NCBI GenBank assembly: GCA_002432545.1
Contig: DJFR01000279.1
Coordinates: forward strand, 49,731-82,134
DNA: 32,404 nucleotides
Direction of reading: 5' to 3'
Source: Flammeovirgaceae bacterium UBA5867
GTDB lineage: Bacteria > Bacteroidota > Bacteroidia > Cytophagales > Cyclobacteriaceae
The translations under genes and the position numbers were made by a program. The notes under the pieces were generated by a model. The model ran no database searches, was not told the DNA's origin, and was given only the letters and a program-made list of their open reading frames with translations. Positions 1 through 9,700 of the stretch are shown here, piece by piece (positions within the stretch are counted from its first letter, which is position 1; the number at the start of each line of letters is the position of its first letter).

Positions 1-746
1 AGCACGCGATGGTATGCATATACATCATCCGGATCAGAAACTGTCTTCGGATACTGCGCCCATTTACCTTTCACACCATTTGCTCCGTTACGCTCCAGGT
101 ACATACCGGGATAATCAAACAGATCAGCTTCCGCAACCACAAGACGTATACCGGCCTGATCATAAGAAAATAATGCAGGTGTAACCGAGAATTTACTGGT
201 GGCTATATCTGCCAGCGAAGTATAGGTTGAGTAGGCACGCTCCCACGATCGCATGAGCGGATCAGCTTCAGGAAATACAACGCTGGGCACAGTAGTAAAA
301 TTAAAGGAAGCTTCTTCCGATTGGACATTTACTTCGCCCGCCATGGATGTAATAAAGCGATAGGCAACGCCCTCGTCATACGCACGGAAGATCAAGGCAT
401 ATTGTCCTGTAAAATTTACAGTGAGTTCGTTGAAATGATCTGTCACCGTAGGAGATTTACCATAGGGGCGCGTGATGGTTTCGTTAACACTGCGAGTACT
501 TGTCGATTGCACAGTCCCATTCTTGCCGGGCGATATACCATTGCTCAGTGTGAGTGATATTGCCGATGGCGCCACGAGCTGCTCATTTCGAAACACGACA
601 TCATATTTAATATCGGCACCAACCTGCACGTTGATCTTCAGCAAACCGCTGGGCGATGTTACCGTATATTCCTGTGCGTATACATTAGCGACATATATAC
701 CGCATATAATCATCAGCAGAAAACAAAAACATCTCTTTATATTCAT
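1..746 (-). CDS. GH97 family alpha-glycosidase, N-terminal part (cut by window edge)
   Basis: About 248 residues are visible, and the C-terminal catalytic barrel lies beyond the left edge. The protein opens with a signal peptide (hydrophobic residues 8-22, likely cleavage after VYAQ at 25), so it is probably periplasmic. Residues 26-248 match the N-terminal beta-sandwich of GH97 (SusB family): a TSPSGLLKINVQVG opening and the diagnostic FRAYDEGVAYRF at 120-131. GH97 contains inverting alpha-glucosidases and retaining alpha-galactosidases. The residues that separate them are not in the window, so specificity is open; the GH36/GH27 neighbours make alpha-galactosidase attractive. The ATG at 744-746 lies 18 bp downstream of the galM stop, so it is probably the last visible gene of the MFS-GH95-galM-GH97 operon. 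Confidence 0.88.
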   Translation of the reverse strand, partial: MNIKRCFCFLLMIICGIYVANVYAQEYTVTSPSGLLKINVQVGADIKYDVVFRNEQLVAPSAISLTLSNGISPGKNGTVQSTSTRSVNETITRPYGKSPTVTDHFNELTVNFTGQYALIFRAYDEGVAYRFITSMAGEVNVQSEEASFNFTTVPSVVFPEADPLMRSWERAYSTYTSLADIATSKFSVTPALFSYDQAGIRLVVAEADLFDYPGMYLERNGANGVKGKWAQYPKTVSDPDDVYAYHRV

Positions 747-764
747 AATTTTACGTTTAATCCA

Positions 765-1811
765 TCAGGTCGCAATACCAAACCGGTATATAATTCTTTC
801 TTCGTAGCGTTCGTCCGGATTCAGTATGGTGGAAGGGAAATCCGGATGATTAGGACTATCCGGAAAATACTGACACTCCAGGCATACACCTTCCAGCGGT
901 TGATAGGATGTTGCATGATTGGTTTGTGATACACTCGTCAGAAAATCTCCGCTATATATCTGCACACCCGGATACGAAGTATATACTTTGAGTGAACGTC
1001 CGCTTTCCGGATCGGTCAGTGAACAGACTACAGTATCCCGTTGATTACGGTCCTTAAATATATAGTAGTGATTCAGTCCCTGTATGTCATCCGCTTTCAC
1101 TATAATTTTATCGCTAAGTCCTGTCTCCTTTTCAAATGAATATTTACCAGCAGGTAAGATTTTCCCGGTGGGAATATACTGACGAGTCGTTTCGAGTACA
1201 GCAGCAGAATCGATTTGTAAACGGTGATCAAGAATGGTACGCTTACATGCCGAGAGATTGAAATACGCGTGATTGGTAAAATTCAGTACCGTTGTCTGGT
1301 CGGTTGTTGCTTCATAGTCAATCTGCAATTGCTGATCATCGTTCCAGCTATACGTTACTTTCAATTGGACATTGCCGGGAAACCCACCTTCATTGTCGGC
1401 ACTAAAAATCGTAAATATTATACCCCGATCATGTATAGCATATTCAAATACCTGTGCATGAAATCCATGGTAGCCACCATGATTGGCATGATGACCATCG
1501 TTCGGATCAAGGGTATATACTTTACCTTTCAATATAAATTGTGCATTGCCAATACGATTGGCAAACCTGCCCACTGTACTACCGATATAACATAGATCGT
1601 GCAGGTATCCTTCCAGCGAAGGAAATCCCAACACTACATTTTCATGAACGCCCTTTGCATCCGGCACAACAACCGACACGAGTGTGGCTCCGTAGTTGGT
1701 TAGCTCTATATAAGCTCCTTGTGCATTGGTGAGACGAAACAAATAAACATCTTTACCGGCATGATTGCCCCAGGTTTTATATGTTATATAGTTCGTATGA
1801 CGCTCGGCCAT
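765..1811 (-). CDS. galM: aldose 1-epimerase (galactose mutarotase)
   Basis: A 348-residue GalM-family protein with no signal peptide, so it is probably cytoplasmic. It would interconvert alpha and beta anomers of galactose or related sugars released by the neighbouring glycosidases. Visible signatures are GRFANRI at 81-87, HGG at 111-113, the catalytic-acid histidine in NFTNHAYFNL (H181), YSGDFL at 286-291 and the catalytic-base glutamate in GVCLECQYFPDSPNHP (E312). Where the family normally has GxDH, this protein has GLNHYY (N247), so the substrate-binding aspartate is replaced by asparagine. The ATG sits 2 nt from the GH95 stop and GH97 follows after 18 bp, giving tight operon spacing. Mutarotase function is very likely; the exact sugar is not determined. 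Confidence 0.93.
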   Translation of the reverse strand: MAERHTNYITYKTWGNHAGKDVYLFRLTNAQGAYIELTNYGATLVSVVVPDAKGVHENVVLGFPSLEGYLHDLCYIGSTVGRFANRIGNAQFILKGKVYTLDPNDGHHANHGGYHGFHAQVFEYAIHDRGIIFTIFSADNEGGFPGNVQLKVTYSWNDDQQLQIDYEATTDQTTVLNFTNHAYFNLSACKRTILDHRLQIDSAAVLETTRQYIPTGKILPAGKYSFEKETGLSDKIIVKADDIQGLNHYYIFKDRNQRDTVVCSLTDPESGRSLKVYTSYPGVQIYSGDFLTSVSQTNHATSYQPLEGVCLECQYFPDSPNHPDFPSTILNPDERYEERIIYRFGIAT

Positions 1812-1813
1812 TG

Positions 1814-4174
1814 CTATAGTTTCCGGGACGTTATTTCCTGCACCTTCTCTCCGATCTTGATCTTTACCTTTTCAGGTTGTGTAGACGCAACACTATATTT
1901 GGTGATTACGCCATTCTTCCATTCGAAATCAACTATAAAATTACCACGGGCCTTTAGTCCTTTTACTTTACCGGAGCTTTTCCACGCATCCGGAATAGCC
2001 GGAATAAATTCGATATACCCGTCATGACTTTGCAGTAACATTTCGGCTATACCCGCAGTACCTCCGAAGTTACCATCAATCTGAAACGGAGGTCCTGCCG
2101 ATAACATATTCGGATATATACCACCGCCACCACCGTAGTTGATGTTTGTATCTTTTGTAGGAAGTAACAACTCCTTCAGAAGTTTATAGGCGCGGTTGCC
2201 GTCATGCAGACGCGCCCAGAACAAAAGCTTATAGGCCTTTGACCATCCCGGACTATCGTCACCGCGTACTTCCAGTGTTTTTCTACAGGCTTCCGCGAGA
2301 TCAGGCGTACGGTCGGGCGTGATGAGCGATGCAGGATATAGTCCATACAGATGCGAGATGTGCCGGTGTTTCTTATCCGCTTCCGGGTATTCTTCGAGCC
2401 ACTCCATGAGTCTTCCATCGGAAGCAATTTGTCCTGCAGGGGGAAGCTTCTCTAATTTTGCACGAAGTGTCTCACGAAATGCCTGATCGGTATGGAGCAG
2501 TTCACTTGCTGTAATAACATTGGTAAACAGCTCGCGTGTAATCTGGTTATCGATCGTAGGCCCCATGCAGACACTTACATGTTTACCGTTCGGCATCACA
2601 AAAGAATTTTCAGGAGAAACAGATGGTGCTGTTACCAGCCAGTTGTTTTTAGGTTCGGCTATCAGTACGCTGCTATAGAATTGAGCAGAGCCCTTCAGTA
2701 TAGGGTATATTTGCCGGAGGTACGCTATATCTTTTGTATACGCGTAGTGCTCCCACAAATTATTACACAACCAGCCCGAGCCCGAAGTAGTCGCTCCCCA
2801 CGAGGCATCTTCACCCGGCTCGGTATAGCCCCATATATTGGTGATCACGTGTGCCACCCACCCTTCTGCGTTGTAGTAAGCTTTGGCTGTTCGCTCTCCT
2901 GATTTTACCATGCCTCCCACAAGATCGGCCAGGGGTAAATTCAGTTCTGAAAGATTGGACACTTCTACCGGCCAGTGATTCATCTGCACATTTACGTCAA
3001 GATGATAATCGCCATTCCACGGAGTTTGTACCTGGTTTGCCCAGAGACCTTGCAGGTTTGGCGGCAGCAATCCTGTACGCGTGCTGCTAATGGTAAGGTA
3101 ACGCCCGAACTGGTAGAACAAAACCGGCATACCATTATCTGCTTCCGGATTCTTATAGAAAGCGACAAGTCGTTGATCCGTTGGTAACTTTTCATTCGCG
3201 CTGAGTCCCAGATCTACGAAAACACGATTGAACAATTTCTGATAGTTAGTGATGTGTTCTTTCTTTAGCGTGGTATAGGACTTACCAATGACGCCCTTCA
3301 ATACTTCTGCATTCTTTTCCTGGAAAGCTACACCTCTGAAATCTGTAGCGGCCGCTATATATAGTATAATTTCGCTAGCACCTTTAACAACGATCGCCTT
3401 GTCTGTAAATGTTACCGTTCCATCTTTCACAACAGGTTTTACAACCACCTCATACCGCATACCTTTACCATCGGTGCCATTGTTGAGTTGTCCTGACATT
3501 TTCAGTACATCTTTATCCACCGCTGTTGTGAATCGCTCCGGACGATCCAGTGAAATGGTACCGGTAAGTGCACCTTTTTTGCTTGCAGTAAACTTCACAA
3601 CATCTACATCGTCTGAAAAGCTGGTAAAATATTCGCGGGTATATGACACTCCGTTGATACTGAACGAAGCACTCGCCAGGGCATCGTGCAACGACAACGT
3701 CCGGGTATAGTCTGTAAATACAGGTTCGCGTGTATCCTGTCCGTTGTAATCAAAAGCCACTTCAAGGTTGCCCAGCACCTGGTAACAACCAAACGGTACG
3801 TTGGCACCGTTGCCTCTCCCCGAGCCTTCACGTTCGCATACAAAAGATTTGTTGATGAGTGTTTCGGCTTCGTCATTTTTACCCTGCAGCAGTAAACTTC
3901 TGATCGCGGGCAGATGTTCATGTGCGGTATATTTATTGGCATCCTGTGGTGCGCCAGACCAAAGTGTGATATCGTTCAGTACAATTTTCTCTTTATGAAC
4001 GCCACCATCGGGCATCATCCCCAGGCGCCCGTTCCCCAAGGGCAGCGTCTCTTCCCAGATTGCTGCCGGTTTATCGTACCATAACTTAAGCGTCTGCGTA
4101 TAGCCACACGTTGTATTTAGCAACGCTATACCGCTTACCAGGAATACTAAAAATCTCTGTTTCATTTTTTGCAT
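1814..4174 (-). CDS. GH95 family alpha-L-fucosidase / alpha-L-galactosidase
   Basis: A 786-residue protein of usual GH95 length. A signal peptide ends near residue 26 (hydrophobic 8-20), so it acts in the periplasm or outer membrane. The N-terminal domain has LPLGNGRLG (44-52) and LNDITLWSG (66-74), both typical of GH95. The (alpha/alpha)6 barrel contains DVNVQMNHW (393-401), SVSPEN (518-523, with the expected catalytic-acid glutamate E522) and QIDGNFGG (698-705, with the expected aspartate D700). Characterised members are inverting alpha-L-fucosidases, and some act on alpha-L-galactose. The first Asn of the usual NxN pair is Asp here (D393). The start could also be the ATG three codons in (4165). 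The gene lies 113 bp downstream of the MFS gene and almost touches galM. Confidence 0.92.
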   Translation of the reverse strand: MQKMKQRFLVFLVSGIALLNTTCGYTQTLKLWYDKPAAIWEETLPLGNGRLGMMPDGGVHKEKIVLNDITLWSGAPQDANKYTAHEHLPAIRSLLLQGKNDEAETLINKSFVCEREGSGRGNGANVPFGCYQVLGNLEVAFDYNGQDTREPVFTDYTRTLSLHDALASASFSINGVSYTREYFTSFSDDVDVVKFTASKKGALTGTISLDRPERFTTAVDKDVLKMSGQLNNGTDGKGMRYEVVVKPVVKDGTVTFTDKAIVVKGASEIILYIAAATDFRGVAFQEKNAEVLKGVIGKSYTTLKKEHITNYQKLFNRVFVDLGLSANEKLPTDQRLVAFYKNPEADNGMPVLFYQFGRYLTISSTRTGLLPPNLQGLWANQVQTPWNGDYHLDVNVQMNHWPVEVSNLSELNLPLADLVGGMVKSGERTAKAYYNAEGWVAHVITNIWGYTEPGEDASWGATTSGSGWLCNNLWEHYAYTKDIAYLRQIYPILKGSAQFYSSVLIAEPKNNWLVTAPSVSPENSFVMPNGKHVSVCMGPTIDNQITRELFTNVITASELLHTDQAFRETLRAKLEKLPPAGQIASDGRLMEWLEEYPEADKKHRHISHLYGLYPASLITPDRTPDLAEACRKTLEVRGDDSPGWSKAYKLLFWARLHDGNRAYKLLKELLLPTKDTNINYGGGGGIYPNMLSAGPPFQIDGNFGGTAGIAEMLLQSHDGYIEFIPAIPDAWKSSGKVKGLKARGNFIVDFEWKNGVITKYSVASTQPEKVKIKIGEKVQEITSRKL

Positions 4175-4268
4175 GCAGATTCAGTTACGTTGATTGAAGT
4201 TGAGCTTACAACACGAGGCAAAAATTCTGCATTTTTAGGATAGATTGAAACAGGAATCATCGTCTGTG

Positions 4269-4278
4269 ATAACGTTAT
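4269..4278. promoter_or_regulatory. palindrome ATAACGTTAT between MFS and GH95 genes
   Basis: A perfect 10-bp palindrome with a central CG lies 8 bp beyond the MFS 3' end and about 95 bp upstream of the GH95 start. LacI-family operators are CG-centred palindromes, so it might be a weak operator. It does not share the CAAyCGTTT core seen at the other candidate sites, and it could be chance. Confidence 0.25.
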
Positions 4279-4287
4279 TTTGTTAAA

Positions 4288-5619
4288 TCAATGACGAATA
4301 ATCTCGGTCTCAAATTGCTCCAGTGTTTTACCCTTTGTTTCCGGGGCAAACCTCAGCAGGATGAGAAAATATATAAAGCATACACCGGAGAAGAGAAAGA
4401 ATGTCTGCGGTGCATCCAGGAGTTCAATTAGCACAGGAAAACCATAGGCCAATGCAAAACACGCAACCCACAGACTACACGTTGCCACGGACACAGCAAT
4501 ACCCCTGATCTTTGTTGGAAATATTTCAGAGATCAACACCCAGGTTACCGGGGCAAGTGTAGCAGCATACGTAGCAATGAAAGCCAGCACGAAGAAGGTA
4601 AGTATATATCCTTCAAAGAGATTAAAGTAATAACAAACGCCTACAAGTAACAACCACAACGCCATAAGCGATGAGCCGGCAAGCATCAGTTTTTTGCGTC
4701 CGAGTCTGTCTACGAGTTGCATCGCTACAAGGGTAAAGATGAGGTTGATGGCCCCGATCATGATTTGCTGAAAAAGCTGGTCTTCTACATTCATACCGGC
4801 TTTCTCAAAAATGATTGGTGCATAAAAGAATATAGCGTTTGCTCCGGAGATCTGCTGAAAGACTGCCATCGCGATTCCGAGTACCACGATAAATGTTATA
4901 CCCGGACGAATCAGGTCTGCCAGTTTACCTTTTACATCGGTACTCATTTTTGTTTGAATGCTGCGAATCTCATCTTCAACTTCCTTCTCACTGCCATTCA
5001 GTTTTTGTAAGACAAGTCTCGCATCAGCAACGCGCTTTTTATTGATAAGCCACCGCGGACTTTCCGGCACCAGGAATACACTCACAAAAAATACAACCGC
5101 AGGTATAGCACCCGATGTAAACATCCAACGCCAGTTATTCTCGCTATCTGCTAAAAGATAGTTAGAGAGGTATGCGAGTAATATACCGATAACCACCGTG
5201 AGTTGGTTGACTGATACCATGCGCCCGCGTATCGCTGCAGGACTTACTTCGGCTATATATAGGGGCGACAACATAGACGCTGCGCCTACACCTATACCGG
5301 CAATGATGCGCCAGAAGATAAGCATGTTATAGCTACCGGCCCATCCCATAAAAACAGATGAGAGCATAAATATACCGGACGCAATGATCAATGGAAATTT
5401 TCTTCCGAAGCGGTCAGCGCAATACCCGGTGATGAGTGTTCCTATGATACAACCCACATATAGTGAACTACCAGTCCACCCGAGCTCTGCTTCCGTGAGA
5501 TTATAATAAGGTTGTATAAATGGAATGGTACCTGAGAAAATGGCGATGTCGAATCCGAACAACAAACCACCAAAGGCAGCAATGAGACTGATTAATAGAA
5601 TATAGGATTTATTCGCCAT
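4288..5619 (-). CDS. MFS sugar/H+ symporter (sugar porter family)
   Basis: A 443-residue integral inner-membrane protein with about 12 hydrophobic segments, a normal length for XylE/GalP-type sugar porters. Family signatures visible are ADRFGRK at 68-74 (loop 2-3), RIIAGIGVG, PESPRWL at 185-191 (end of helix 6), the sugar-binding QQISGANAIFFYAP at 255-268, DRLGRKKL in the second half and a C-terminal PETKGKTLE. It probably imports a monosaccharide such as galactose, fucose, glucose or xylose with a proton; the sequence does not show which. It is the first gene of the minus-strand run MFS-GH95-galM-GH97. A CG-centred inverted repeat at 5652-5667 lies just upstream and may be a repressor site. 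Confidence 0.92.
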   Translation of the reverse strand: MANKSYILLISLIAAFGGLLFGFDIAIFSGTIPFIQPYYNLTEAELGWTGSSLYVGCIIGTLITGYCADRFGRKFPLIIASGIFMLSSVFMGWAGSYNMLIFWRIIAGIGVGAASMLSPLYIAEVSPAAIRGRMVSVNQLTVVIGILLAYLSNYLLADSENNWRWMFTSGAIPAVVFFVSVFLVPESPRWLINKKRVADARLVLQKLNGSEKEVEDEIRSIQTKMSTDVKGKLADLIRPGITFIVVLGIAMAVFQQISGANAIFFYAPIIFEKAGMNVEDQLFQQIMIGAINLIFTLVAMQLVDRLGRKKLMLAGSSLMALWLLLVGVCYYFNLFEGYILTFFVLAFIATYAATLAPVTWVLISEIFPTKIRGIAVSVATCSLWVACFALAYGFPVLIELLDAPQTFFLFSGVCFIYFLILLRFAPETKGKTLEQFETEIIRH

Positions 5620-5651
5620 TCAGAAATCGTTTGTACAAATCTGTGATGAAA

Positions 5652-5667
5652 ATTCAACCGTTTGAAT
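5652..5667. promoter_or_regulatory. candidate LacI-type operator upstream of the MFS gene
   Basis: ATTCAACCGTTTGAAT is an inverted repeat (arms ATTCAA/TTGAAT around CCGT) about 33 bp upstream of the MFS start codon. It fits 8 of 10 fixed positions of the general LacI/CcpA-type pattern TGnAAnCGnTTnCA. Its core CAACCGTTT also occurs in the sigma/fecR intergenic region. A further AAATCGTTT lies at about 5624 and AACGATTAT at about 5677, so the region may hold several half-sites. The assignment to the LacI protein of this locus is inference. Confidence 0.4.
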
Positions 5668-5754
5668 GGAGAATTGAACGATTATGATGGATTTTTTTAT
5701 GATTTCTCCGACACGAGACATAATTCACTTTTTCTATGTAAGACAAGGACTTGA

Positions 5755-6636
5755 TCACTCCTTTTTATTTCGGTACTCCATGGGCGAAATGCCCATTATC
5801 TTAGTGAACAACCTTGAAAAATAGTAGGGATCTTCAATGCCTAATTTCAGCGCGATCTCATTTATACGAAGCGTGGTAAACAACAGGTACTGACAGGCAC
5901 GCTGGATTTTTAAATGATTAAAGTAAATGATGGGTGAATACCCTGTCTTCTTTCTGAATATACTGGAGTAATGCGAAACAGACAGATTTACAGATGCAGC
6001 CAGTTCTTCCAGCGTTAACGGTTTATCGAGGTGTTCCTGCATATAGGTTATGGACAGATCGGCCTGATCTTTTTCTGCGTGTAGCCCGGACGTGAACTTG
6101 TCTGCAAAAGATAGCGATGCGAGGAAGTATTGAAAACTGATACTCGCGTACGTCAGGTTATCGAGACTATATCCGCCTTCGAGATTCTTATACATGGAAT
6201 CAAAAACGCGAATACGTTCTTCGAGAAAGACTGTATAATTAACAAAGCTCTTTACCTGCCTTGATAACAAGGACGCAAAGTATATACTCTGTAATCCTTT
6301 AAAGTGCATCCAATATATAGTCCAGGGGTTCTCTTCATCAGCGCCATACTTGTGCGGCATGTTTGCCGGAATGACAAGGTAATGATTGGGCGTAACTTCA
6401 AATCTTCCTGCCGGAATTTCAAGCCAGCCTTTACCTTCTATGCAATAGATAAGAATACTCTGCGATATACCCGCGGGTCGTTCACGATAATGATACTGCG
6501 CTCGCGGATAGAAGCCAACGTCTGTTACAAACAAAGCGTTGATCGGTGCCGTATGATGGCACACCTCCAGTATCTTTTTCGGAAGTACGATGGCTTTCTG
6601 TCCTTCAAATCCTTCCTGTTTACGAATAGTACTCAT
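5755..6636 (-). CDS. AraC family transcriptional regulator
   Basis: A 293-residue regulator using the ATG at 6634-6636. A longer in-frame form would need a TTG at 6714 and would run into the divergent gene's leader. Residues 35-110 look like a cupin-type AraC ligand-binding domain (GxWLEIPAGRFEVTPNHYLVIPANMPHKY region with the typical HxY pattern). Residues 192-290 form the double helix-turn-helix of the AraC family: LTLEELAASVNLSVSHYSSIFRKKTGYSP, then INEIALKLGIEDPYYFSRLFTK and a terminal GISPMEYR. It diverges from the DUF5107-TPR gene and precedes the MFS operon, so it probably senses a sugar and controls one or both. The AraC in a PUL is commonly an activator. Confidence 0.92.
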   Translation of the reverse strand: MSTIRKQEGFEGQKAIVLPKKILEVCHHTAPINALFVTDVGFYPRAQYHYRERPAGISQSILIYCIEGKGWLEIPAGRFEVTPNHYLVIPANMPHKYGADEENPWTIYWMHFKGLQSIYFASLLSRQVKSFVNYTVFLEERIRVFDSMYKNLEGGYSLDNLTYASISFQYFLASLSFADKFTSGLHAEKDQADLSITYMQEHLDKPLTLEELAASVNLSVSHYSSIFRKKTGYSPIIYFNHLKIQRACQYLLFTTLRINEIALKLGIEDPYYFSRLFTKIMGISPMEYRNKKE

Positions 6637-6660
6637 ACCATAACATTGTCCATCAAAAGC

Positions 6661-6690
6661 GAAAATTAGTCCATCGAAGCTAATTTCCAA
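6661..6690 (-). promoter_or_regulatory. possible promoter of the AraC gene
   Basis: Read on the minus strand, TTGG is followed after 18 nt by TAATTTTC, a one-mismatch version of the Bacteroidota -7 element TAnnTTTG. It ends 24 nt upstream of the ATG at 6636. This placement supports the ATG start over the longer TTG form, which would begin upstream of the promoter. Confidence 0.35.
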
Positions 6691-6711
6691 CCATTCTACT
6701 TTTACAAAAAA

Positions 6712-6720
6712 CAATCGTTT
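6712..6720. promoter_or_regulatory. candidate operator half-site in the AraC/DUF5107 intergenic region
   Basis: CAATCGTTT lies two bases before the DUF5107 start codon, inside AAAACAATCGTTTT (arms AAAAC/GTTTT). It differs by one base from the CAACCGTTT core found upstream of the MFS gene and of fecR, so it may be bound by the same regulator, tentatively the LacI-type protein. Confidence 0.3.
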
Positions 6721-6722
6721 TA

Positions 6723-9700
6723 ATGGAAACCAATAGTCTTGTACAAGTTTGGGAAGAGAAAATTACTATTCCCACCTATGGGATCGGTAAACCAGAAAAA
6801 AATCCAATCTTTCTGGAGAACAGAGTCTACCAGGGTAGCAGTGGTGTGGTATATCCGCACCCGGTTATCGAGAAGATTCACGATGATAAAGAAGATAAAA
6901 TATACCATGCCTTGTTCCTTGAGAATAGATACCTCAAGATCATGATCTTGCCGGAATTGGGCGGAAGAATCCAGATGGCGTATGACAAGGTCAGGAACCG
7001 GCACTTTATATACTATAACCAGGTGATCAAACCTGCACTTGTTGGACTTACCGGTCCGTGGGTCTCTGGTGGTATAGAATTCAACTGGCCGCAACATCAC
7101 CGGCCGAGTACATTTGATCCAATAGACTATACCATTGAAGAACATAGTGACGGCAGTAAAACGGTATGGGTAAGTGAAGTTGAACGTATGTTCCGCACGA
7201 AAGGAATGGCGGGCTTCAGACTATACCCGGATAAAGCATACCTCGAGATCAACGCCAAGCTCTACAACCGAACTCCGTTTCCTCAAACATTTTTATGGTG
7301 GGCTAACCCGGCTGTTAAAGTAAATGATGATTACCAATCAGTATTTCCTCCGGATGTAAACGCTGTGTTCGATCATGGTAAACGCGATGTGTCGGAGTTT
7401 CCGATTGCGAAGGGAACTTACTATAAAGTTGACTACTCAAAAGGTGTAGATATATCGCGCTATAAAAATATACCGGTGCCCACCTCTTATATGGCCATCA
7501 AGTCCAAATATGATTTTATGGGTGGGTACGAACACGATACAAAGGGCGGATTGCTGCACGTTGCCAATCACTATGTATCGCCCGGCAAAAAACAATGGAC
7601 GTGGGGTAAAGGTGAATTCGGTTTTGCATGGGACCGAAACCTTACGGATGAAGATGGTCCCTATATCGAATTGATGACGGGTGTATTTACCGACAATCAA
7701 CCCGATTTCTCCTGGATACAGCCATTCGAGGAGCGAACATTTACGCAGTACTTCATGCCCTATAGCGAGCTGGGCGTAGTTAAGAATGCTACGAAAGATG
7801 CTTTTGTTAACCTTGAAATAACAGGCGCCACGATCGACATAAAACTATATACTACAGCAGCATACCAACGGGCGCGCGTTATTTTGTTGCATCATGACGA
7901 GGAGATCTGGTCAGACTATATTTCAATTTCCCCGGAGACTCCGTATAGCACTACAATTACAAAGGAACTAAAGCAGCCGGAGAAACTGAAGGTTTTGCTC
8001 GTGAGCGCAGCCGGAAATATACTTGTACACTATCAGCCGGAAGCCCGTGTCTCGAAAGATATACCTGCTGCCGCAAAGCCTGCGCTGGAGCCCCAAGCGA
8101 TTGCAAGTATCGAACAACTATTTCTTACCGGACTACATATCGAGCAATATCGCCACGCAACATTCAAGGCTACCGATTATTACCAGGAGGCGCTGAGACG
8201 CGAGCCCGGTGATGTACGCTGTAACAATGCGATGGGACTATGGCTATTGAAGCGTGCCAAATTCAATGAAGCGGAGAAATACTTTAACAACGCTGTACAA
8301 ACACTGACAGAGCGAAATCCGAATCCCTACGATGGTGAGCCGTATTTCAACCTGGGTTTATGCCTGAGTTATCTGGAACGTTACGATGAAGCTTTTGATG
8401 CATGGTATAAATGCACATGGAATGCAGCGTGGCAGGATGCAGCGTATTTAAACCTGGCCCGTATAGCCTGCCGGAAAAATAACCTTGAAGAAGCACTGGA
8501 CCTGGTAACCAAATCCCTGAACCGGAATTATACCAGCCAGGTTGCCCGGCATCTGAAAACGATTATTCTGCGGAAGCTGAACCGTGTAGCCGAAGCGTTG
8601 CAATTGACGGAAGAGTCGCTGCAATTGGACAAGTTCAGCCTGGGATGTATATATGAAGAACACTTGCTATACCAGGCACTGTCTCAAAAAGAAAAGGCAG
8701 AAGAAAAATTGCAACAGGTACATAAAATTTCACGACAAAACGCTCACACTTATATTGAGTATGCATTGGATTACGCCCATGCCGGTTTCTACCCGGAAGC
8801 TGTCAGGTTACTTGCATGCGGTATAAATATACCGGAAGAGGTTTACCCGATGGTATACTATTTCCTCGGCTACGTTGAAGAGAAGAACGGTGATGCAAAA
8901 ACTGCTCTGCAATATTACCAGCTGGCATCGAAGACCAACCCGGATTATTGCTTCCCGAACCGCATCGAAGAAGCAATTGCTTTGCAGACTGCTATAGCAC
9001 GCAATCCTGACGATGCAAAGGCACCATACTACCTGGGCAACTTCTGGTATGCAAACCGACAATATACTGAAGCTATTACTGTCTGGGAACTGTCCAGATC
9101 GCTTGATCCCTTCTTCCCTACCGTGCATCGAAATCTGGCGTTGGCTTACCATAATAAACGCTCCGATCCTTCTGCATCGCTGCAAAGCCTGGAGAAAGCA
9201 TTTTCGCTTGACACAACGGATGCACGTGTATTGATGGAACTCGATCAGCTCTATAAAAAACTTAATAAGCCACACTCCGAACGTCTTGCTTTACTGGAGC
9301 AATATATAGCCCTAACAGAAAGCCGCAATGATTTATACCTGGAGAGGATTACACTATATAATTTACTGGGCAATCACGCAAAAGCACTGACGCTCATTTC
9401 TTCGCGCAAGTTTCATCCCTGGGAAGGTGGTGAAGGAAAAGTTGTAGGACAATACCTGGTGTGTCTCCTGGAGTTGGCAAAAGCTGCTCTTGCAGAGGGA
9501 CAGGCTAAACAGGCTCTGAATTATCTTGAGCGCGCACAAACCTATCCGCACAACCTGGGAGAAGGAAAGCTCTATGGCGCGCAGGAGAATGATATATTCT
9601 ACCTGACAGGCTGTGCACTGCAATTGGCCGGAAATATGGTTGACGCCAAAGTATACTTTGAAAAAGCAACGGTAGGGCTAAGCGAACCTGCGCAGGCCAT

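Noticed and set aside
6637..6714. 26-codon N-terminal extension of the AraC regulator
   Set aside because: It starts at TTG, would place the start upstream of the likely promoter, and the family similarity begins after the internal ATG at 6636.
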